From Burkholderiales bacterium (GTDB lineage Bacteria; Pseudomonadota; Gammaproteobacteria; Burkholderiales; Burkholderiaceae_C), in NCBI GenBank assembly GCA_028871575.1, contig JAGWMW010000008.1, forward strand, positions 1 to 37,503: a stretch of DNA of 37,503 bases, in the 5' to 3' direction. This document shows, in pieces, positions 12,501 to 25,243 of the stretch; positions within the stretch are counted from its first letter, which is position 1; the number at the start of each line of letters is the position of its first letter. The position numbers and the translations under genes were made by a program. The notes beneath the pieces are model-generated. The model was given only the letters and a program-made list of their open reading frames with translations. It was not told where the DNA came from and did not search any database.

Positions 12501-13567
12501 GGGACCTGGCCAGCCTGAAGGCCGAGCTGGGCCTGCAGGCGCGCAGCGCCTTCCAGGCACTGGCGGTGCTGAAGGTGCCCCCACCCGCCTCCGCCTCCGC
12601 CTCCGCCTCCGCCCCCGCCCTCGCGCCTGTCTCCGCGTCCGCCCCCACGTCCGCCCCTGCCTCCGCCTCCGCGCGGGCGCAGGGGCAGACCGCCCACCCG
12701 CCCGAGGCCGCGGCCGAGCCGGCGCGCTACACGGCCTGGACGTTCGGCGAGTTGCCCGAGCTGATGGAGCTGCGCCGCGGCGCGCAGGTGCTGGTGGGTT
12801 TTCCGGCCCTGGTCGACCGCGGCACGCATGTCGAGATCGAGGTCTTCGACGAGCCGGCGCTGGCCGCCGCGCGCCATCGCGCCGGCCTGCGCCGGCTCGT
12901 GGCGCTGCAGCTGCGCGAGCCCTTGAAGCACCTGGAGAAGAACCTCCCCGGCCTCACCGCGATGGCGGCCCACTTCATCGCGCTGGGCAGCCTGGAGGAG
13001 CTGAGGGCGCAGATCATCGAGCTGGCGCTGGACCGCGCCTTCCTCGCCGACCCGCTGCCCGGCGACGGCCCGTCCTTCCAGCGGCGACTGGACGAAGGCC
13101 GCTCGCGGCTGGCCCTGATCGCGCAGGAGGTGGCGCGCCAGGCCGGCACCGTGCTGGCCGAGCACGCCGCCGCGCTGCGCAAGCTCAAGGACAGCAAGCC
13201 GCCGCGCGAGGTCGCCGACGACGTGCAGGCGCAGCTGCAGCGACTGGTGGGCAAGAACTTCCTGCGCGAGCTGCCCTGGTCCGCGCTGCAGCAGCTGCCG
13301 CGATACCTCAAGGCCGTGGTGCTGCGCCTGGACAAGCTGCGTGCCGACCCCGCGCGCGACGCCGCCCGGCTGGCCGAGCTGCGGCCGCTGGAGCAGCGCT
13401 GGCTGCGCCGCACCGCCGAGCTCAAGGGCGCGCCGCACGCCGGCCTGGCGGACTACCGCTGGTTGCTCGAAGAGCTGCGCGTGAGCCTCTTTGCCCAGGA
13501 GCTGCGCACCCCGCAGCCGGTGAGTGCCAAGCGGCTGGACCGCGCCTGGGCGCAGATCGAGGGCTGA
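9572..13567 (+). CDS. hrpA: ATP-dependent RNA helicase HrpA (DEAH box)
   Basis: GTG start proposed from protein alignment style ([35 protein letters not shown]); [38 protein letters not shown]. Confidence 0.95.
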   Translation: MQTRPRAAPAHPIPRITYPESLPVSARREEIARAVREHPVVIVCGETGSGKTTQLPKILLELGRGLGAGGTGLIGHTQPRRIAASSVAKRIADELASPLGEVVGYKVRFQDRLQPGASVKLMTDGILLAETQGDPLLRAYDTIVIDEAHERSLNIDFLLGYLKQLLLGPKNQRPDLKVIVTSATIDADRFAHHFASAQGPAPVIMVSGRLFPVEQRWRPYEESREFDLDNAIAEAVDELWRGGPGDILVFLPGEREIRETADHLRKHLAGTLRGGPLPEILPLYARLSQAEQDRVFSAGNGRRIVLATNVAETSLTVPGIRYVIDSGLARVKRYSFRNKVEQLQVEAISQAAAQQRAGRCGRVADGICIRLYGEDDFQGRPRYTDPEILRSSLAGVILRMKGLHLGDVDGFPFVEPPPKKAIADGYALLAELGAVDEDNALTPIGAELSKLPLDPRLGRMILQARQHQALAEVLIIAAALSGQDVRDRPQDKAQAADERHKPFDDERSEFVGTLKLWDWIEQGRGVHGHAPHGDARPDTHKLTHRQQEQRLRDAFISPRRVREWRDIHSQLHTVVAEQGWRLNAAPATYEQIHLSLLAGLLGNIGCRPEAGLPQAGASPRGGGGRAGREDDDAYLGARGIKFWRHPGANLSRKPGRWIVAAELVETTRLFGRGIAAIEPQWIPPLAGHLLKTQLLEPHWEKKAAEVIALERATLYGLVIYNNRRVNFGRVDPAAAREIFIREALVAGEWETRLPFLAHNRRLIAQVQELEHKARRQDVLVDDELIHAFYDQQLPPDVCSGASLERWYREQARQRPTLLQLTREELMRHEAAGITTESFPRTLRLGGIDCMAGYLHEPGNARDGVTVTVPLYALNQVLEERCEWLVPGMLQAKVLALCKTLHQRPRSRLVPLPEFAAEFCALVPFGQGSLMDALLKAVRERTQLAVQRNDFKPEQLSPHLFMNFRVVDEHGRQLGLGRDLASLKAELGLQARSAFQALAVLKVPPPASASASASAPALAPVSASAPTSAPASASARAQGQTAHPPEAAAEPARYTAWTFGELPELMELRRGAQVLVGFPALVDRGTHVEIEVFDEPALAAARHRAGLRRLVALQLREPLKHLEKNLPGLTAMAAHFIALGSLEELRAQIIELALDRAFLADPLPGDGPSFQRRLDEGRSRLALIAQEVARQAGTVLAEHAAALRKLKDSKPPREVADDVQAQLQRLVGKNFLRELPWSALQQLPRYLKAVVLRLDKLRADPARDAARLAELRPLEQRWLRRTAELKGAPHAGLADYRWLLEELRVSLFAQELRTPQPVSAKRLDRAWAQIEG
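12586..12674 (+). repeat. Degenerate 6-bp (GCCTCC) repeat tract inside hrpA encoding an Ala/Ser/Pro-rich linker
   Basis: gcctccgcctccgcctccgcctccgcccccgccc...gcctccgcctccgcg; encodes [29 protein letters not shown]. Confidence 0.9.
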
Positions 13568-13637
13568 GCCCGACCGGGTAGGGCGTTCACAGGAGCCTCA
13601 CAATCGTCGCTAACGACATAGATGCACGGAATTGCCG

Positions 13638-15695
13638 ATGACCAGCCGACCCGCTTCGATCTTGTGCCTTCGCGCTGCCGCAGGGCTGCGCACGGTGGGA
13701 GCGGTTGCCGCGCTGACTGCGGTCACCGCGTGTGCGGTGCATGCTGCGCCCGCCGATGCACCGGCCGCAGCCGCATGGCCGCCACCGATCCGGGCCTACT
13801 TCGGACCTGCCCAGATCGAGAAGGCGTCGCTCTCGCAATCGGGCCGTTGGCTGGCCTACACCGCGCCCGCCGGCCAGGGTCGCAACGGCCTGCTGGTGAT
13901 CGACCTGGACGCCCCGCAACAGATCACCGCCGCCGCGCACTTCGCCGACGCCGACATCGGCTCGTTTCACTGGGTCGGTGACGACCGGTTGGTGTTCTCG
14001 GTCGCCGAGCCCCGAACGGCAGACGCCGATCTTCGCTTCTACCCGGGCCTGTTCAGCGTGCGGCGCGACGGCCGGGAGCGGCGCGAGCTCGTCAGCACCC
14101 AGGCAGAGACCTTCGTGACCGGCACTTTGTCCAGCAGCCGGAAGCTCTCGCCGCTGCATATGCTGCTCGATGTGCCCGGACAGGGCAGCGGTCACGTGGT
14201 CGTGGGGGCCATGCACGAGGACGCACTGGGCGACCTCGACCGTGTGTCGCCGCTGCGGCTGGACGTGGTGACCGGCGAGGCCGAGTCCCTGGCGCTGGGC
14301 GCCCCCGAGCATGCGCAATCCTGGCTGTTCGGTCCCCGCGGCACGCCGCGGCTGGCTTTGGCTTTCCATGGCGGGCGCACCCGCATCTACTGGCATGCCG
14401 CTGATCCCGACGGCTGGCGCCTGATCGGCGACTTCGAGAACGAACACGAACGTTGGTGGCCGCAGCAGCTCGTTGGAGCCGATGAACTGTACGTGACGCA
14501 CGGCGAGGGTGCGGCCCAGGATGCGGTGCTGGCCCGGCTCGACCTCGATACTGGCCGGCCGGTCGAGCCGGCGCTGGTCAGCACGCCCGGGTTCGACTTC
14601 GACGGCCGGCTCTTGACTGCCTACGACGGCGGGCCCGTGCTGGGCGTGCGCACGACGACCGACGCCGAGACCACGGTCTGGTTCTCGCCCGCAATGAAGG
14701 CGGTGCAGACCGAGATCGATCGTCGGCTGCCGGGCCGCATCAACCGACTCAGCTGCCGCCGATGCGGCGAGCCCGGCATGACGGTGCTGGTCAAGTCCTG
14801 GTCGGACATCGAACCCGGTGAGTACTGGGTCTGGCGCGGCGCGCCAGCGCTGTGGCGTCGCGTCGGGCGAGTGCGACCCGCCATCGACCCGAGGAGGATG
14901 GCGAAGCTGGATTTTCGGCGGATCCAAGCCCGTGACGGCGCCGATCTGCCGCTGTGGATCACCCGGCCCACGGACCCGGCAGCAGGCCACCCGCTGCCAG
15001 CTGTGATCCTGGTACATGGCGGACCGTGGGTGCGCGGCAGCAGCTGGGCCTTCGAGCCCGAGGCGCAGTTCCTAGCTTCGCGTGGCTACCTGGTGATCGA
15101 GCCCGAGGTCCGCGGCAGCACCGGTTACGGCTACGCCCATTTCCGGGCCGGCTGGAAGCAATACGGCGAAGGCATGATCGACGACCTCGCCGACGCCGCG
15201 CGCTGGGCCGTCGCCCATGCCGGGGCCGACCCGAAGCGCCTGTGCGTCATGGGTGCGAGCTACGGCGGCTATGCGGTGCTGATGAGTCTGGTGCGCCATC
15301 CGCACCTGTATCGCTGCGGTGTGGCCGCCGCGGCGGTGACGGATCCCCGGCTGTGGATGAAGTGGTCGGCGAGCAGCGATGTCAGCCAGGAGGCACGCCG
15401 CTACGACCTGCGCACGCTGATCGGCGACCCGGCGACCGACGCCGCCATGTTCGATCGCATCTCGCCCGTGCTGCAGGCTGCACGCATCCAGGCGCCACTG
15501 CTCTTGGCCTTCGGTGGCGCCGACCGCCGGGTGCCGATCGAGCAAGGCACGCGGCTGCGGGACGCCCTGCAGGCGGCGGGTCACGATCCGCAATGGGTGG
15601 TCTACCCGGGCGAGGGTCATGGCTGGAGCGACCCCGACGACGTCGACGACTACTACCGCCGCGTCGAGGCCTTCCTGGCCAGCGAACTGCGCTGA
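13638..15695 (+). CDS. S9 family prolyl oligopeptidase / alpha-beta hydrolase peptidase with signal peptide
   Basis: 687-aa ORF (TTG at 13632 or ATG at 13638); PAVILVHGGPWVRG, catalytic GASYGGYAVLMSL, FGGADRRVPIEQG, YPGEGHGW. Confidence 0.92.
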   Translation: MTSRPASILCLRAAAGLRTVGAVAALTAVTACAVHAAPADAPAAAAWPPPIRAYFGPAQIEKASLSQSGRWLAYTAPAGQGRNGLLVIDLDAPQQITAAAHFADADIGSFHWVGDDRLVFSVAEPRTADADLRFYPGLFSVRRDGRERRELVSTQAETFVTGTLSSSRKLSPLHMLLDVPGQGSGHVVVGAMHEDALGDLDRVSPLRLDVVTGEAESLALGAPEHAQSWLFGPRGTPRLALAFHGGRTRIYWHAADPDGWRLIGDFENEHERWWPQQLVGADELYVTHGEGAAQDAVLARLDLDTGRPVEPALVSTPGFDFDGRLLTAYDGGPVLGVRTTTDAETTVWFSPAMKAVQTEIDRRLPGRINRLSCRRCGEPGMTVLVKSWSDIEPGEYWVWRGAPALWRRVGRVRPAIDPRRMAKLDFRRIQARDGADLPLWITRPTDPAAGHPLPAVILVHGGPWVRGSSWAFEPEAQFLASRGYLVIEPEVRGSTGYGYAHFRAGWKQYGEGMIDDLADAARWAVAHAGADPKRLCVMGASYGGYAVLMSLVRHPHLYRCGVAAAAVTDPRLWMKWSASSDVSQEARRYDLRTLIGDPATDAAMFDRISPVLQAARIQAPLLLAFGGADRRVPIEQGTRLRDALQAAGHDPQWVVYPGEGHGWSDPDDVDDYYRRVEAFLASELR

Positions 15696-15773
15696 CCCAA
15701 GGTGTGACGGATGCACGCCGAGCGGCGGATTGCCGTGCGGCATAAGTCCCAGGGTCCGGCCTCGGCGGATTCC

Positions 15774-15779
15774 TAGAAT
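15774..15779 (+). promoter_or_regulatory. Putative -10 element TAGAAT upstream of the TonB-C-like gene, within GATTC-CTA-GAATC
   Basis: Intergenic gcGGATTCCTAGAATCg; resembles the mfd/ispD palindrome. Confidence 0.4.
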
Positions 15780-15860
15780 CGTCCACGAACCGGAGCGCGG
15801 CGCAGGCTATTCAAAGCCGCGCGGCCGGCTTCCCACAGGTCATGCTGCAGGGGTGTCGTC

Positions 15861-16511
15861 GTGCGGACAATTCGGGATGCTGCGCTGCTGTGCTGCGGGC
15901 TTTGCCTGGCGGCCGCCGCGCTGCATGCGCAGACCCCGGTCCCTGCCGGCGACAACGCGGCGCTCGAGCGCGCGCAGCGCCAGGCCGACGGGCCGCTGCG
16001 CCTGATCCTGGAGGCGGCCAAGATCCAGCGCCGGGGCGGCGCGCCGGCGGCCGGCGAAGAGGCGGCCGCGGCCCTGCGCACGGCACCGGCGGCGCCTGCC
16101 GCGCCGAGCGCGCCGGTCGAACGGGTGCTGGCGGCCCCGGCGGCGCTGCTGACGCCGCGCCCCGCGGCCTTGCCCGCCGCGCTGCCGCTGCGTGCCGAGA
16201 CCGCCGCGCCGCCGCCGGACCTGCCCGCCGCGCCCGATGCCACCCTGGTGGCGCTGCTGGTGCGGCCGCGGCTGCTGAACATGGTGCCGCCGACCCTGCC
16301 GCCGCAGATGCTGGACGAGATGGCCGGCCGCGCGGCCCCGGTGGCGGCGCTGACGATCGAGCCCGATGGCCATGTCTCGGCCGTGGCGCTGCTGCCGCCG
16401 GCGCCGAACGCGCTGCTGCGCTACCTGCGCCCCGCGTTGCTGCAGTGGCGCTATGCGCCGCTGCCCGCGCCGCAGGTGCTGCGGGTGGAGCTCGACTTCA
16501 AGAATCTTTGA
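15861..16511 (+). CDS. Secreted/periplasmic protein with TonB C-terminal-like domain
   Basis: 216 aa, GTG start; hydrophobic signal-like N-terminus; Pro/Ala-rich middle; C-terminal VAALTIEPDGHVSAVALLPPAPNALLRYLRPALLQWRYAPLPAPQVLRVELDF resembling TonB-C. Confidence 0.7.
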   Translation: MRTIRDAALLCCGLCLAAAALHAQTPVPAGDNAALERAQRQADGPLRLILEAAKIQRRGGAPAAGEEAAAALRTAPAAPAAPSAPVERVLAAPAALLTPRPAALPAALPLRAETAAPPPDLPAAPDATLVALLVRPRLLNMVPPTLPPQMLDEMAGRAAPVAALTIEPDGHVSAVALLPPAPNALLRYLRPALLQWRYAPLPAPQVLRVELDFKNL

Positions 16512-16543
16512 GCGCCCCCAGGGCCGGGCTGCGCCCCGCCCGC

Positions 16544-16555
16544 CCCCCGCGGGGG
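16544..16555. terminator. GC palindrome CCCCCGCGGGGG between convergent genes (possible bidirectional terminator)
   Basis: Perfect 12-bp palindrome between the TonB-C-like gene and serB stop codons; no T-run. Confidence 0.35.
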
Positions 16556-16576
16556 TTCAAGCAAAGCGGCGGAGCC

Positions 16577-17308
16577 TCATTGGCTTGACAGCCAGGCCAG
16601 CGCGCGGTCGAGCCCGCCGGCCGTGATCGCGATGCGGGCCCGCTCCCGCACCGCCGGCTTCGCATGGAAGGCGATCGACAGGCCGGCCGCGGCCATCATC
16701 GGCAGGTCGTTGGCCCCGTCGCCCACGGCCAGCGTGCGGGCCGGGTCGATGCGCAGCAGGTCGGCCACCTCGAGCAGGGTGCGGCGCTTCTGCTCGCCGT
16801 CGACGATCTCGCCCCAGGGCTGGGGCCGCAGGGCGCCGGTGAGCCGGCCGTCGATGATCTCGAGCTCGTTGGCGCGCGCGAAGTCGATCTGCAGGCGCTC
16901 GCGCACGCGGTCGGCGAAAAAGGTGAACCCGCCCGAGACCAGCAGCGTTCTCAGCCCGGCGGCGCGGCAGGCCGCGAGGAAGGCTTCCACGCCCGGGTTG
17001 AGTCGCAGCCGCTCGCGGTACACCGTCTCCAGCGCCGCGGCCGGCGTGCCGCGCAGCAGCGCCAGGCGGCGGCGCAGGCTGACCTTGAAGTCGCTGATCT
17101 CGCCGCGCATCGCGGCTTCGGTGATGGCCGCCACCTCGGCCTGGCGGCCCACCGCAGCGGCGAGCTCGTCGATGCACTCGATGCCGATCAGCGTCGAGTC
17201 CATGTCGAAGGCGGCGAGCCGGAAGTCGGCCAGCCGCGGCAGCGGCGTCGCCCCGCGCAGCCACAGGCCGGGCTCGACCTCGCGCGCCGGCTGCTCGCCG
17301 CCGCTCAC
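16577..17308 (-). CDS. serB: Phosphoserine phosphatase SerB
   Basis: 243 aa; DMDSTLIGIECIDELA, LLVSGGFTFFADRV, AVGDGANDLPMMAAAGLSIAFHAKP. Confidence 0.96.
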   Translation of the reverse strand: MSGGEQPAREVEPGLWLRGATPLPRLADFRLAAFDMDSTLIGIECIDELAAAVGRQAEVAAITEAAMRGEISDFKVSLRRRLALLRGTPAAALETVYRERLRLNPGVEAFLAACRAAGLRTLLVSGGFTFFADRVRERLQIDFARANELEIIDGRLTGALRPQPWGEIVDGEQKRRTLLEVADLLRIDPARTLAVGDGANDLPMMAAAGLSIAFHAKPAVRERARIAITAGGLDRALAWLSSQ

Positions 17309-17805
17309 GGCTCGCCGTCCCAGTAGTCGAGGCTGGCGCTGGTGCGCTGCAGCGCGCTGAACGGCTCGCGCGCGCCGTCGGCGGCGGTCGCCAGGTACTT
17401 GCCCGAGTCGGGGTACTCGCAGATCTCCGGCGTCTCGCGGGTGCTGATCGAGAGGTACTTCAGCGGCGCATCGGAGGTGTTGACGAGCTGGTGCGGATAC
17501 TCGGGCCCGGGCGGGACGAAGACCAGGTCGCCGGCGCGCAGCGGCAGCATCTCGCCGGCCACGCGCAAGTGGCCGCGGCCTTCCAGCACGATGAACAGCT
17601 CTTCCTGCGCATGGTGGAAGTGGTAGGGGCAGCTGCGCCCACCCGGGGCCACGATGTCGACCGAGGCACCGAGCTTGCGCGCTGCGGTGCCGGGGGCCAG
17701 GCGGGCGCCGCGGCTGTCGTACAGCGGCGCGCGCACGAAGGCCTCGAGCGGCACCGCATCGACGTTGCGGATCAGCCGGGCAGCGAGGTGGGCGGCGGTG
17801 CTCAA
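17305..17805 (-). CDS. Cupin domain protein
   Basis: 166 aa from TTG at 17805 preceded by GGAGG (minus strand ...GGAGGTTACGCATTG); [51 protein letters not shown]. Stop overlaps the serB GTG by 4 bp. Confidence 0.9.
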   Translation of the reverse strand: MSTAAHLAARLIRNVDAVPLEAFVRAPLYDSRGARLAPGTAARKLGASVDIVAPGGRSCPYHFHHAQEELFIVLEGRGHLRVAGEMLPLRAGDLVFVPPGPEYPHQLVNTSDAPLKYLSISTRETPEICEYPDSGKYLATAADGAREPFSALQRTSASLDYWDGEP

Positions 17806-17836
17806 TGCGTAACCTCCGTGCTGTGCACTGCGGTGC

Positions 17837-17893
17837 GAGCCCCTTCGGGCGGCCGGGCGGGGCTCATCGGCCGATTCTGCCGCGGCGGCCGAT
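17837..17893 (-). terminator. Two adjacent inverted repeats downstream of mfd (possible terminator)
   Basis: GAGCCCC(17837-17843)/GGGGCTC(17859-17865) and ATCGGCCG(17866-17873)/CGGCCGAT(17886-17893), just 3' of the mfd stop. Confidence 0.45.
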
Positions 17894-17897
17894 GCCG

Positions 17898-21341
<3,444 letters not shown>

Positions 21342-21406
21342 CGGGAGCAGGAAAAACAGATCGCCCCGGCACCGTGCCGAAGCGGCACCGCGGGGCGTGA
21401 CTTGCC

Positions 21407-21420
21407 GGATTCTAGAATCC
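21407..21420. promoter_or_regulatory. Perfect 14-bp palindrome GGATTCTAGAATCC in the mfd-ispD divergent intergenic region; TAGAAT on both strands
   Basis: Direct reading; reverse complement identical. Last T of plus-strand TAGAAT (21413-21418) is 8 nt from the ispD ATG. Confidence 0.6.
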
Positions 21421-21426
21421 GCCGCC

Positions 21427-22131
21427 ATGGCCGATGCCCCGCGCTGCTATGCCCTTGTGCCCTGTGCCGGCGCCGGGCTGCGGGCGGGCACGGCGGGGCC
21501 CAAGCAGTACGCGGTGCTGGCCGGGCGCAGCGTCGTGGCGCACACGCTGGCCGCGCTGGCCGGGGTGCCGGCGCTGGACGCGACCCTGGTCGTGCTGGCG
21601 CCGCAGGACGGGGCCTTCGAGGCCCGGGCCCCGGGCTTCGGCGGCGAGCGGGCGTGGGTCGCGCGCTGCGGCGGTGCGACGCGCGCCGACAGCGTGGCCC
21701 GCGGGCTGCAGGCGCTGCGCGAGCGCGGCGCCGGCGACGCCGACTGGGTGCTGGTGCACGATGCGGCGCGCTGCCTGCTGCGGCCGGCCTGGGTCGAGCG
21801 GCTGATCCAGGCCTGCCTGGGCGATGCGGTGGGCGGCCTGCTGGCGCTGCCGCTGGCCGACACCCTGAAGCAGGCCAAGGGCGACCGCGTGGCGGCCACG
21901 CTCGATCGCCAGGGCAAGTGGCTGGCGCAGACGCCGCAGATGTTCCGCCTCGGGCTGCTGCAGCATGCCCTGGCGCAGGCCGCCGCGGCCGGCGTGGCCG
22001 TCACCGACGAGGCCGGCGCGATCGAGCAGCTGGGCCTCGCGCCCAAGCTGGTGCCGGGCGACATCGAGAACCTCAAGCTCACCTGGCCGGCCGATCTCGA
22101 GCTGGCGGCGCGGCTGCTGCAGACGCGATGA
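21427..22131 (+). CDS. ispD: 2-C-methyl-D-erythritol 4-phosphate cytidylyltransferase IspD
   Basis: 234 aa; [60 protein letters not shown]. Confidence 0.96.
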   Translation: MADAPRCYALVPCAGAGLRAGTAGPKQYAVLAGRSVVAHTLAALAGVPALDATLVVLAPQDGAFEARAPGFGGERAWVARCGGATRADSVARGLQALRERGAGDADWVLVHDAARCLLRPAWVERLIQACLGDAVGGLLALPLADTLKQAKGDRVAATLDRQGKWLAQTPQMFRLGLLQHALAQAAAAGVAVTDEAGAIEQLGLAPKLVPGDIENLKLTWPADLELAARLLQTR

Positions 22132-22664
22132 GCCTGCCGAATCCGCCGAATCTGCCGAACCTGCCGAACATGAGGATCGGCGAAGGCTGGGACATCCACG
22201 CGCTCGTGGCCGGCCGGCCGCTCGTGCTGGGCGGGGTGACCCTGCCGCACACGCACGGCCTGCTCGGCCACTCGGACGCCGACGCGCTGCTGCACGCGAT
22301 CACGGACGCGCTGCTGGGCGCGGCGGCGCTGGGCGACATCGGGCAGCACTTTCCCGACACCGACCCGGCCTGGGCCGGCGCCGACTCGGCCCTGCTGCTG
22401 ACCGAGGCGATGCGCCGCGTGCAGGCCGAGGGCTGGGCGCTGGTCAACCTCGACGCCACCATCGTGGCGCAGGCGCCGAAGATGGCGCCGCACATCCCGG
22501 CCATGCGCCGGCGCATCGCGGCGGCGCTGGGCGTGGGCGTGGACCGGGTCAGCGTCAAGGCCAAGACGGCCGAGCGCATGGGCCCGGTGGGCGAGGGCCG
22601 CGCGATCGAGGCGCGCGCCATTTGCCTCCTGGCCGGCACCGGCCAGGCCGCGGACTCAGGGTGA
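22128..22664 (+). CDS. ispF: 2-C-methyl-D-erythritol 2,4-cyclodiphosphate synthase IspF
   Basis: [65 protein letters not shown]; start at 22128 overlaps the ispD stop (ATGA) or alternative ATG at 22170. Confidence 0.96.
   Translation: MSLPNPPNLPNLPNMRIGEGWDIHALVAGRPLVLGGVTLPHTHGLLGHSDADALLHAITDALLGAAALGDIGQHFPDTDPAWAGADSALLLTEAMRRVQAEGWALVNLDATIVAQAPKMAPHIPAMRRRIAAALGVGVDRVSVKAKTAERMGPVGEGRAIEARAICLLAGTGQAADSG
22134..22169 (+). repeat. Four tandem copies of a 9-bp unit (CTGCCGAAT/C) at the 5' end of ispF
   Basis: CTGCCGAAT CCGCCGAAT CTGCCGAAC CTGCCGAAC, encoding [12 protein letters not shown]. Confidence 0.9.
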
Positions 22665-23030
22665 GACCTCGCACGGTGCCAGGCGCACCGGCCCCGAGCC
22701 CGGCACCCAGCGCGCGAGCGGCTTGCAGACGCCGCCGGCGCACAGCCGGTGGTCGGCCGTGAACGACGAGGCCGCCAGCGTCACCGAGGCCTGCGCCGGC
22801 AGCCGCGGCCGGTAGTGCCAGGCGCCGCCCCGCAGCACCGCGCCGTCCGGCGGCTCCATGCCGGCGCCCGAGCCGCGGATCACGGCCTCGTCCACCACCA
22901 GGCCGGCAGCGCTGACGCGCCAATGCTCTTCCCAGCGCGTCTTCTCGATCGAATGCGTCCAGGCCAGCGTGAACTCGCCGGCCGCGATGGCCACGCTGGC
23001 CGCGCCACGCGCCAGGCACAGGCCGAGCAT
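22656..23030 (-). CDS. DUF1850 domain protein (TRAP-associated)
   Basis: 124 aa; [20 protein letters not shown]...[24 protein letters not shown]...[14 protein letters not shown]. Converges on and overlaps the ispF 3' end by 9 bp. Confidence 0.85.
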   Translation of the reverse strand: MLGLCLARGAASVAIAAGEFTLAWTHSIEKTRWEEHWRVSAAGLVVDEAVIRGSGAGMEPPDGAVLRGGAWHYRPRLPAQASVTLAASSFTADHRLCAGGVCKPLARWVPGSGPVRLAPCEVSP

Positions 23031-23056
23031 CGGCGGCGGCTGCCGTGGGGCCGGGC

Positions 23057-25231
23057 TCAGGCCGCGGCCGGGCGCGGTGCGCGGGCCCGGCGCAGCCGCC
23101 ACAGGTTCCACAGCGCGAACAGCGCCGAGGCCGCGAAGCCCAGGCCGTCGGTGGCCGGGAGGGCCGCCACCAGCAGCGAGGCCGCCCCTGCCGCCCATAG
23201 GCGCTCGGGCAGGCTCAGGCGCCGGCCGAGGTAGCCCACGGCGGTGGCGCCCCACAGCGCGATCGCCACCAGCGCCTTGAAGGTGACGTAGGCCGTGTCG
23301 AGCAGGCTCCAGTGCCCGCTGGCATCGGGCTGCAGCATCAGGGCCGGGTCGTAGACCGCCATGAAGGGGATGACGAAGCCGGCGATGGCGATCTGCGTCG
23401 CCTTCACGCCGATCTGCATGGCCGGCGCGCGCGCGATCGAGGCCGCCGCGAACGCCGCCAGCGCCACCGGCGGCGTCAGGTCAGCCATGATGCCGAAGTA
23501 GAAGACGAACATGTGCGAGACCAGCAGCGGCACGCCCAGCTTCAGCAGCGCCGGCGCGGCGATCGAGCTGGTGATGATGTAGTTGGGGATGGTGGGGATG
23601 CCCATGCCCAGGATCAGGCACACGATCATCGTCAGCACCAGCGACAGGAACAGGCTGGTCTGGCCCACGTGCAGGATGTACCCGGCGAAGCTGGTGGCCG
23701 CGCCTGTCAGCGTGAGCACGCCGATGATCACGCCCACGATGGCGCAGGCCAGCCCCACGGGCACCGCCTGGCGCGCCCCGTCCACCAGGCTGGCGTGCAT
23801 CGCCCGCAAGGTGGCGCGGCCGCCCTGCACCGAGGCGTTGCCCGCCATCAGCGCCGCGATCAGGCCGATCACGACCCAGATGCCGAAGCGGGCGAAGAAC
23901 GAGGCCAGCACCCCCAGGCCGATCCAGAACACCAGGCGCAGCGTGGTCGGCCCGATGGCCGCGGCCAGCGTGCTGCCCAGGATGAGCACCGCCGTCAGGC
24001 CCAGGCCGGTGAGGCCGGCGTACATCGGCGTGAAGCCGTGGAACAGCATCGCCACCAGCGCCGCCAGCGGCAGCAGCAGGTACCAGCTGCGCCTCATGGC
24101 GGCCCAGGGGTTGGGGCACTGCGACTTGGGCATGCCCAGCAGCTGCAGCCGGCCGGCCTCGAGGTGCACCATCCAGAACGCGGTGACGTAGTACAGCAGC
24201 GCCGGCACCGCCGCGGCGATGCAGATCTGCGCATAGGGCAGGTTCAGCGTCTCGGCCATGATGAAGGCCACCGCGCCCATCACCGGCGGCATGATCTGGC
24301 CGCCCATCGAGGCCGTGGCCTCGACCGCGCCGGCGAACACCGGCGTGTAGCCGAAGCGCTTCATCAGCGGGATCGTGAACTGGCCCACCGTGAGCACGTT
24401 GGCCACGCCCGAGCCCGAGATCGTGCCCATGAAGCCCGAGGACACCACCGCCACCTTGGCCGGCCCGCCCCGCGTGTGCCCCACGAAGCCCAGGGCCAGC
24501 TCGTTGAAGAGCCGGATCATGCCGGCGTGCTCGAGGAAGGCGCCGAACAGGATGAACAGGAAGATGTAGGTCGCCGAGACCAGGGTCGGGATGCCGTAGA
24601 TGCCCTCGGTGCCCAGGTGGAGCTGCGAGACGATCTGGTCCAGCCCGTAGGGCCGGTGCGCGAACTCGCCGGGCAGCCACTGCCCGAACAGCCCGTAGGC
24701 CAGGAAGGCCGCGCACACCAGCGGCAGCGCGATGCCCAGCGCGCGCCGCGAGGCCTCGAACAGCAGCACGACCACCGCGATGCCCACCACCATGTCGGCG
24801 CGGCTGGGGTCGCCGCCGCGCTGCACGATGTCGGCCTCGAACACCCAGTGGTACAGGCCCAGGCCGAAGGCGGCCAGGCCGAGCAGCGCGTCCCACGCCG
24901 GCAGCCGCCGGCGCGACCCGCCCGCCCGCGCCGGATACAGCAGGTAGGCCAGCCCCATCAGGAAGCCGACGTGCAGCGAGCGCGTGACCAGGCTGGACAG
25001 GGGCGAGAAAGCCGCCACCACGAGCTGGAACGCCGAGAAGCCCAGCGCCACCAGCGCCACGCCGCGGGCGGCGGCGCCAGTGAGGCGTCGCGCGTGCCCG
25101 GCCTCCTCGGCCGGGTGATCCAGCCGCTGCAGCAGATCGGCCGATGTCGCGGGGGCGGCCGGGGCCCCGGCGTGCGCAGGGGCCGCGGGGGCCGCAGGGG
25201 CCGCAGGCACCGCCGTGGGCTGGGTGCTCAC
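23057..25231 (-). CDS. TRAP transporter fused permease (4TM/12TM)
   Basis: 724 aa polytopic protein; ELALGFVGHTRGGPAKVAVVSSGFMGTISGSGVANVLTVGQFTIPLMKRFGYTPVFAGAVEATASMGGQIMPPVMGAVAFIMAE typical of TRAP fused permeases. Confidence 0.95.
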   Translation of the reverse strand: MSTQPTAVPAAPAAPAAPAHAGAPAAPATSADLLQRLDHPAEEAGHARRLTGAAARGVALVALGFSAFQLVVAAFSPLSSLVTRSLHVGFLMGLAYLLYPARAGGSRRRLPAWDALLGLAAFGLGLYHWVFEADIVQRGGDPSRADMVVGIAVVVLLFEASRRALGIALPLVCAAFLAYGLFGQWLPGEFAHRPYGLDQIVSQLHLGTEGIYGIPTLVSATYIFLFILFGAFLEHAGMIRLFNELALGFVGHTRGGPAKVAVVSSGFMGTISGSGVANVLTVGQFTIPLMKRFGYTPVFAGAVEATASMGGQIMPPVMGAVAFIMAETLNLPYAQICIAAAVPALLYYVTAFWMVHLEAGRLQLLGMPKSQCPNPWAAMRRSWYLLLPLAALVAMLFHGFTPMYAGLTGLGLTAVLILGSTLAAAIGPTTLRLVFWIGLGVLASFFARFGIWVVIGLIAALMAGNASVQGGRATLRAMHASLVDGARQAVPVGLACAIVGVIIGVLTLTGAATSFAGYILHVGQTSLFLSLVLTMIVCLILGMGIPTIPNYIITSSIAAPALLKLGVPLLVSHMFVFYFGIMADLTPPVALAAFAAASIARAPAMQIGVKATQIAIAGFVIPFMAVYDPALMLQPDASGHWSLLDTAYVTFKALVAIALWGATAVGYLGRRLSLPERLWAAGAASLLVAALPATDGLGFAASALFALWNLWRLRRARAPRPAAA

Positions 25232-25243
25232 GCCGCGCCCGGC

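Noticed and set aside
9524-13438. 1304-aa minus-strand ORF opposite hrpA
   Set aside because: Antisense shadow of hrpA with repetitive L/G/A/Q/R composition and no recognisable domain.
22128-22664. Possible gene fusion of IspD and IspF
   Set aside because: ispD ends with TGA at 22129-22131 and ispF starts by ATGA overlap in a different frame, so they are separate proteins.
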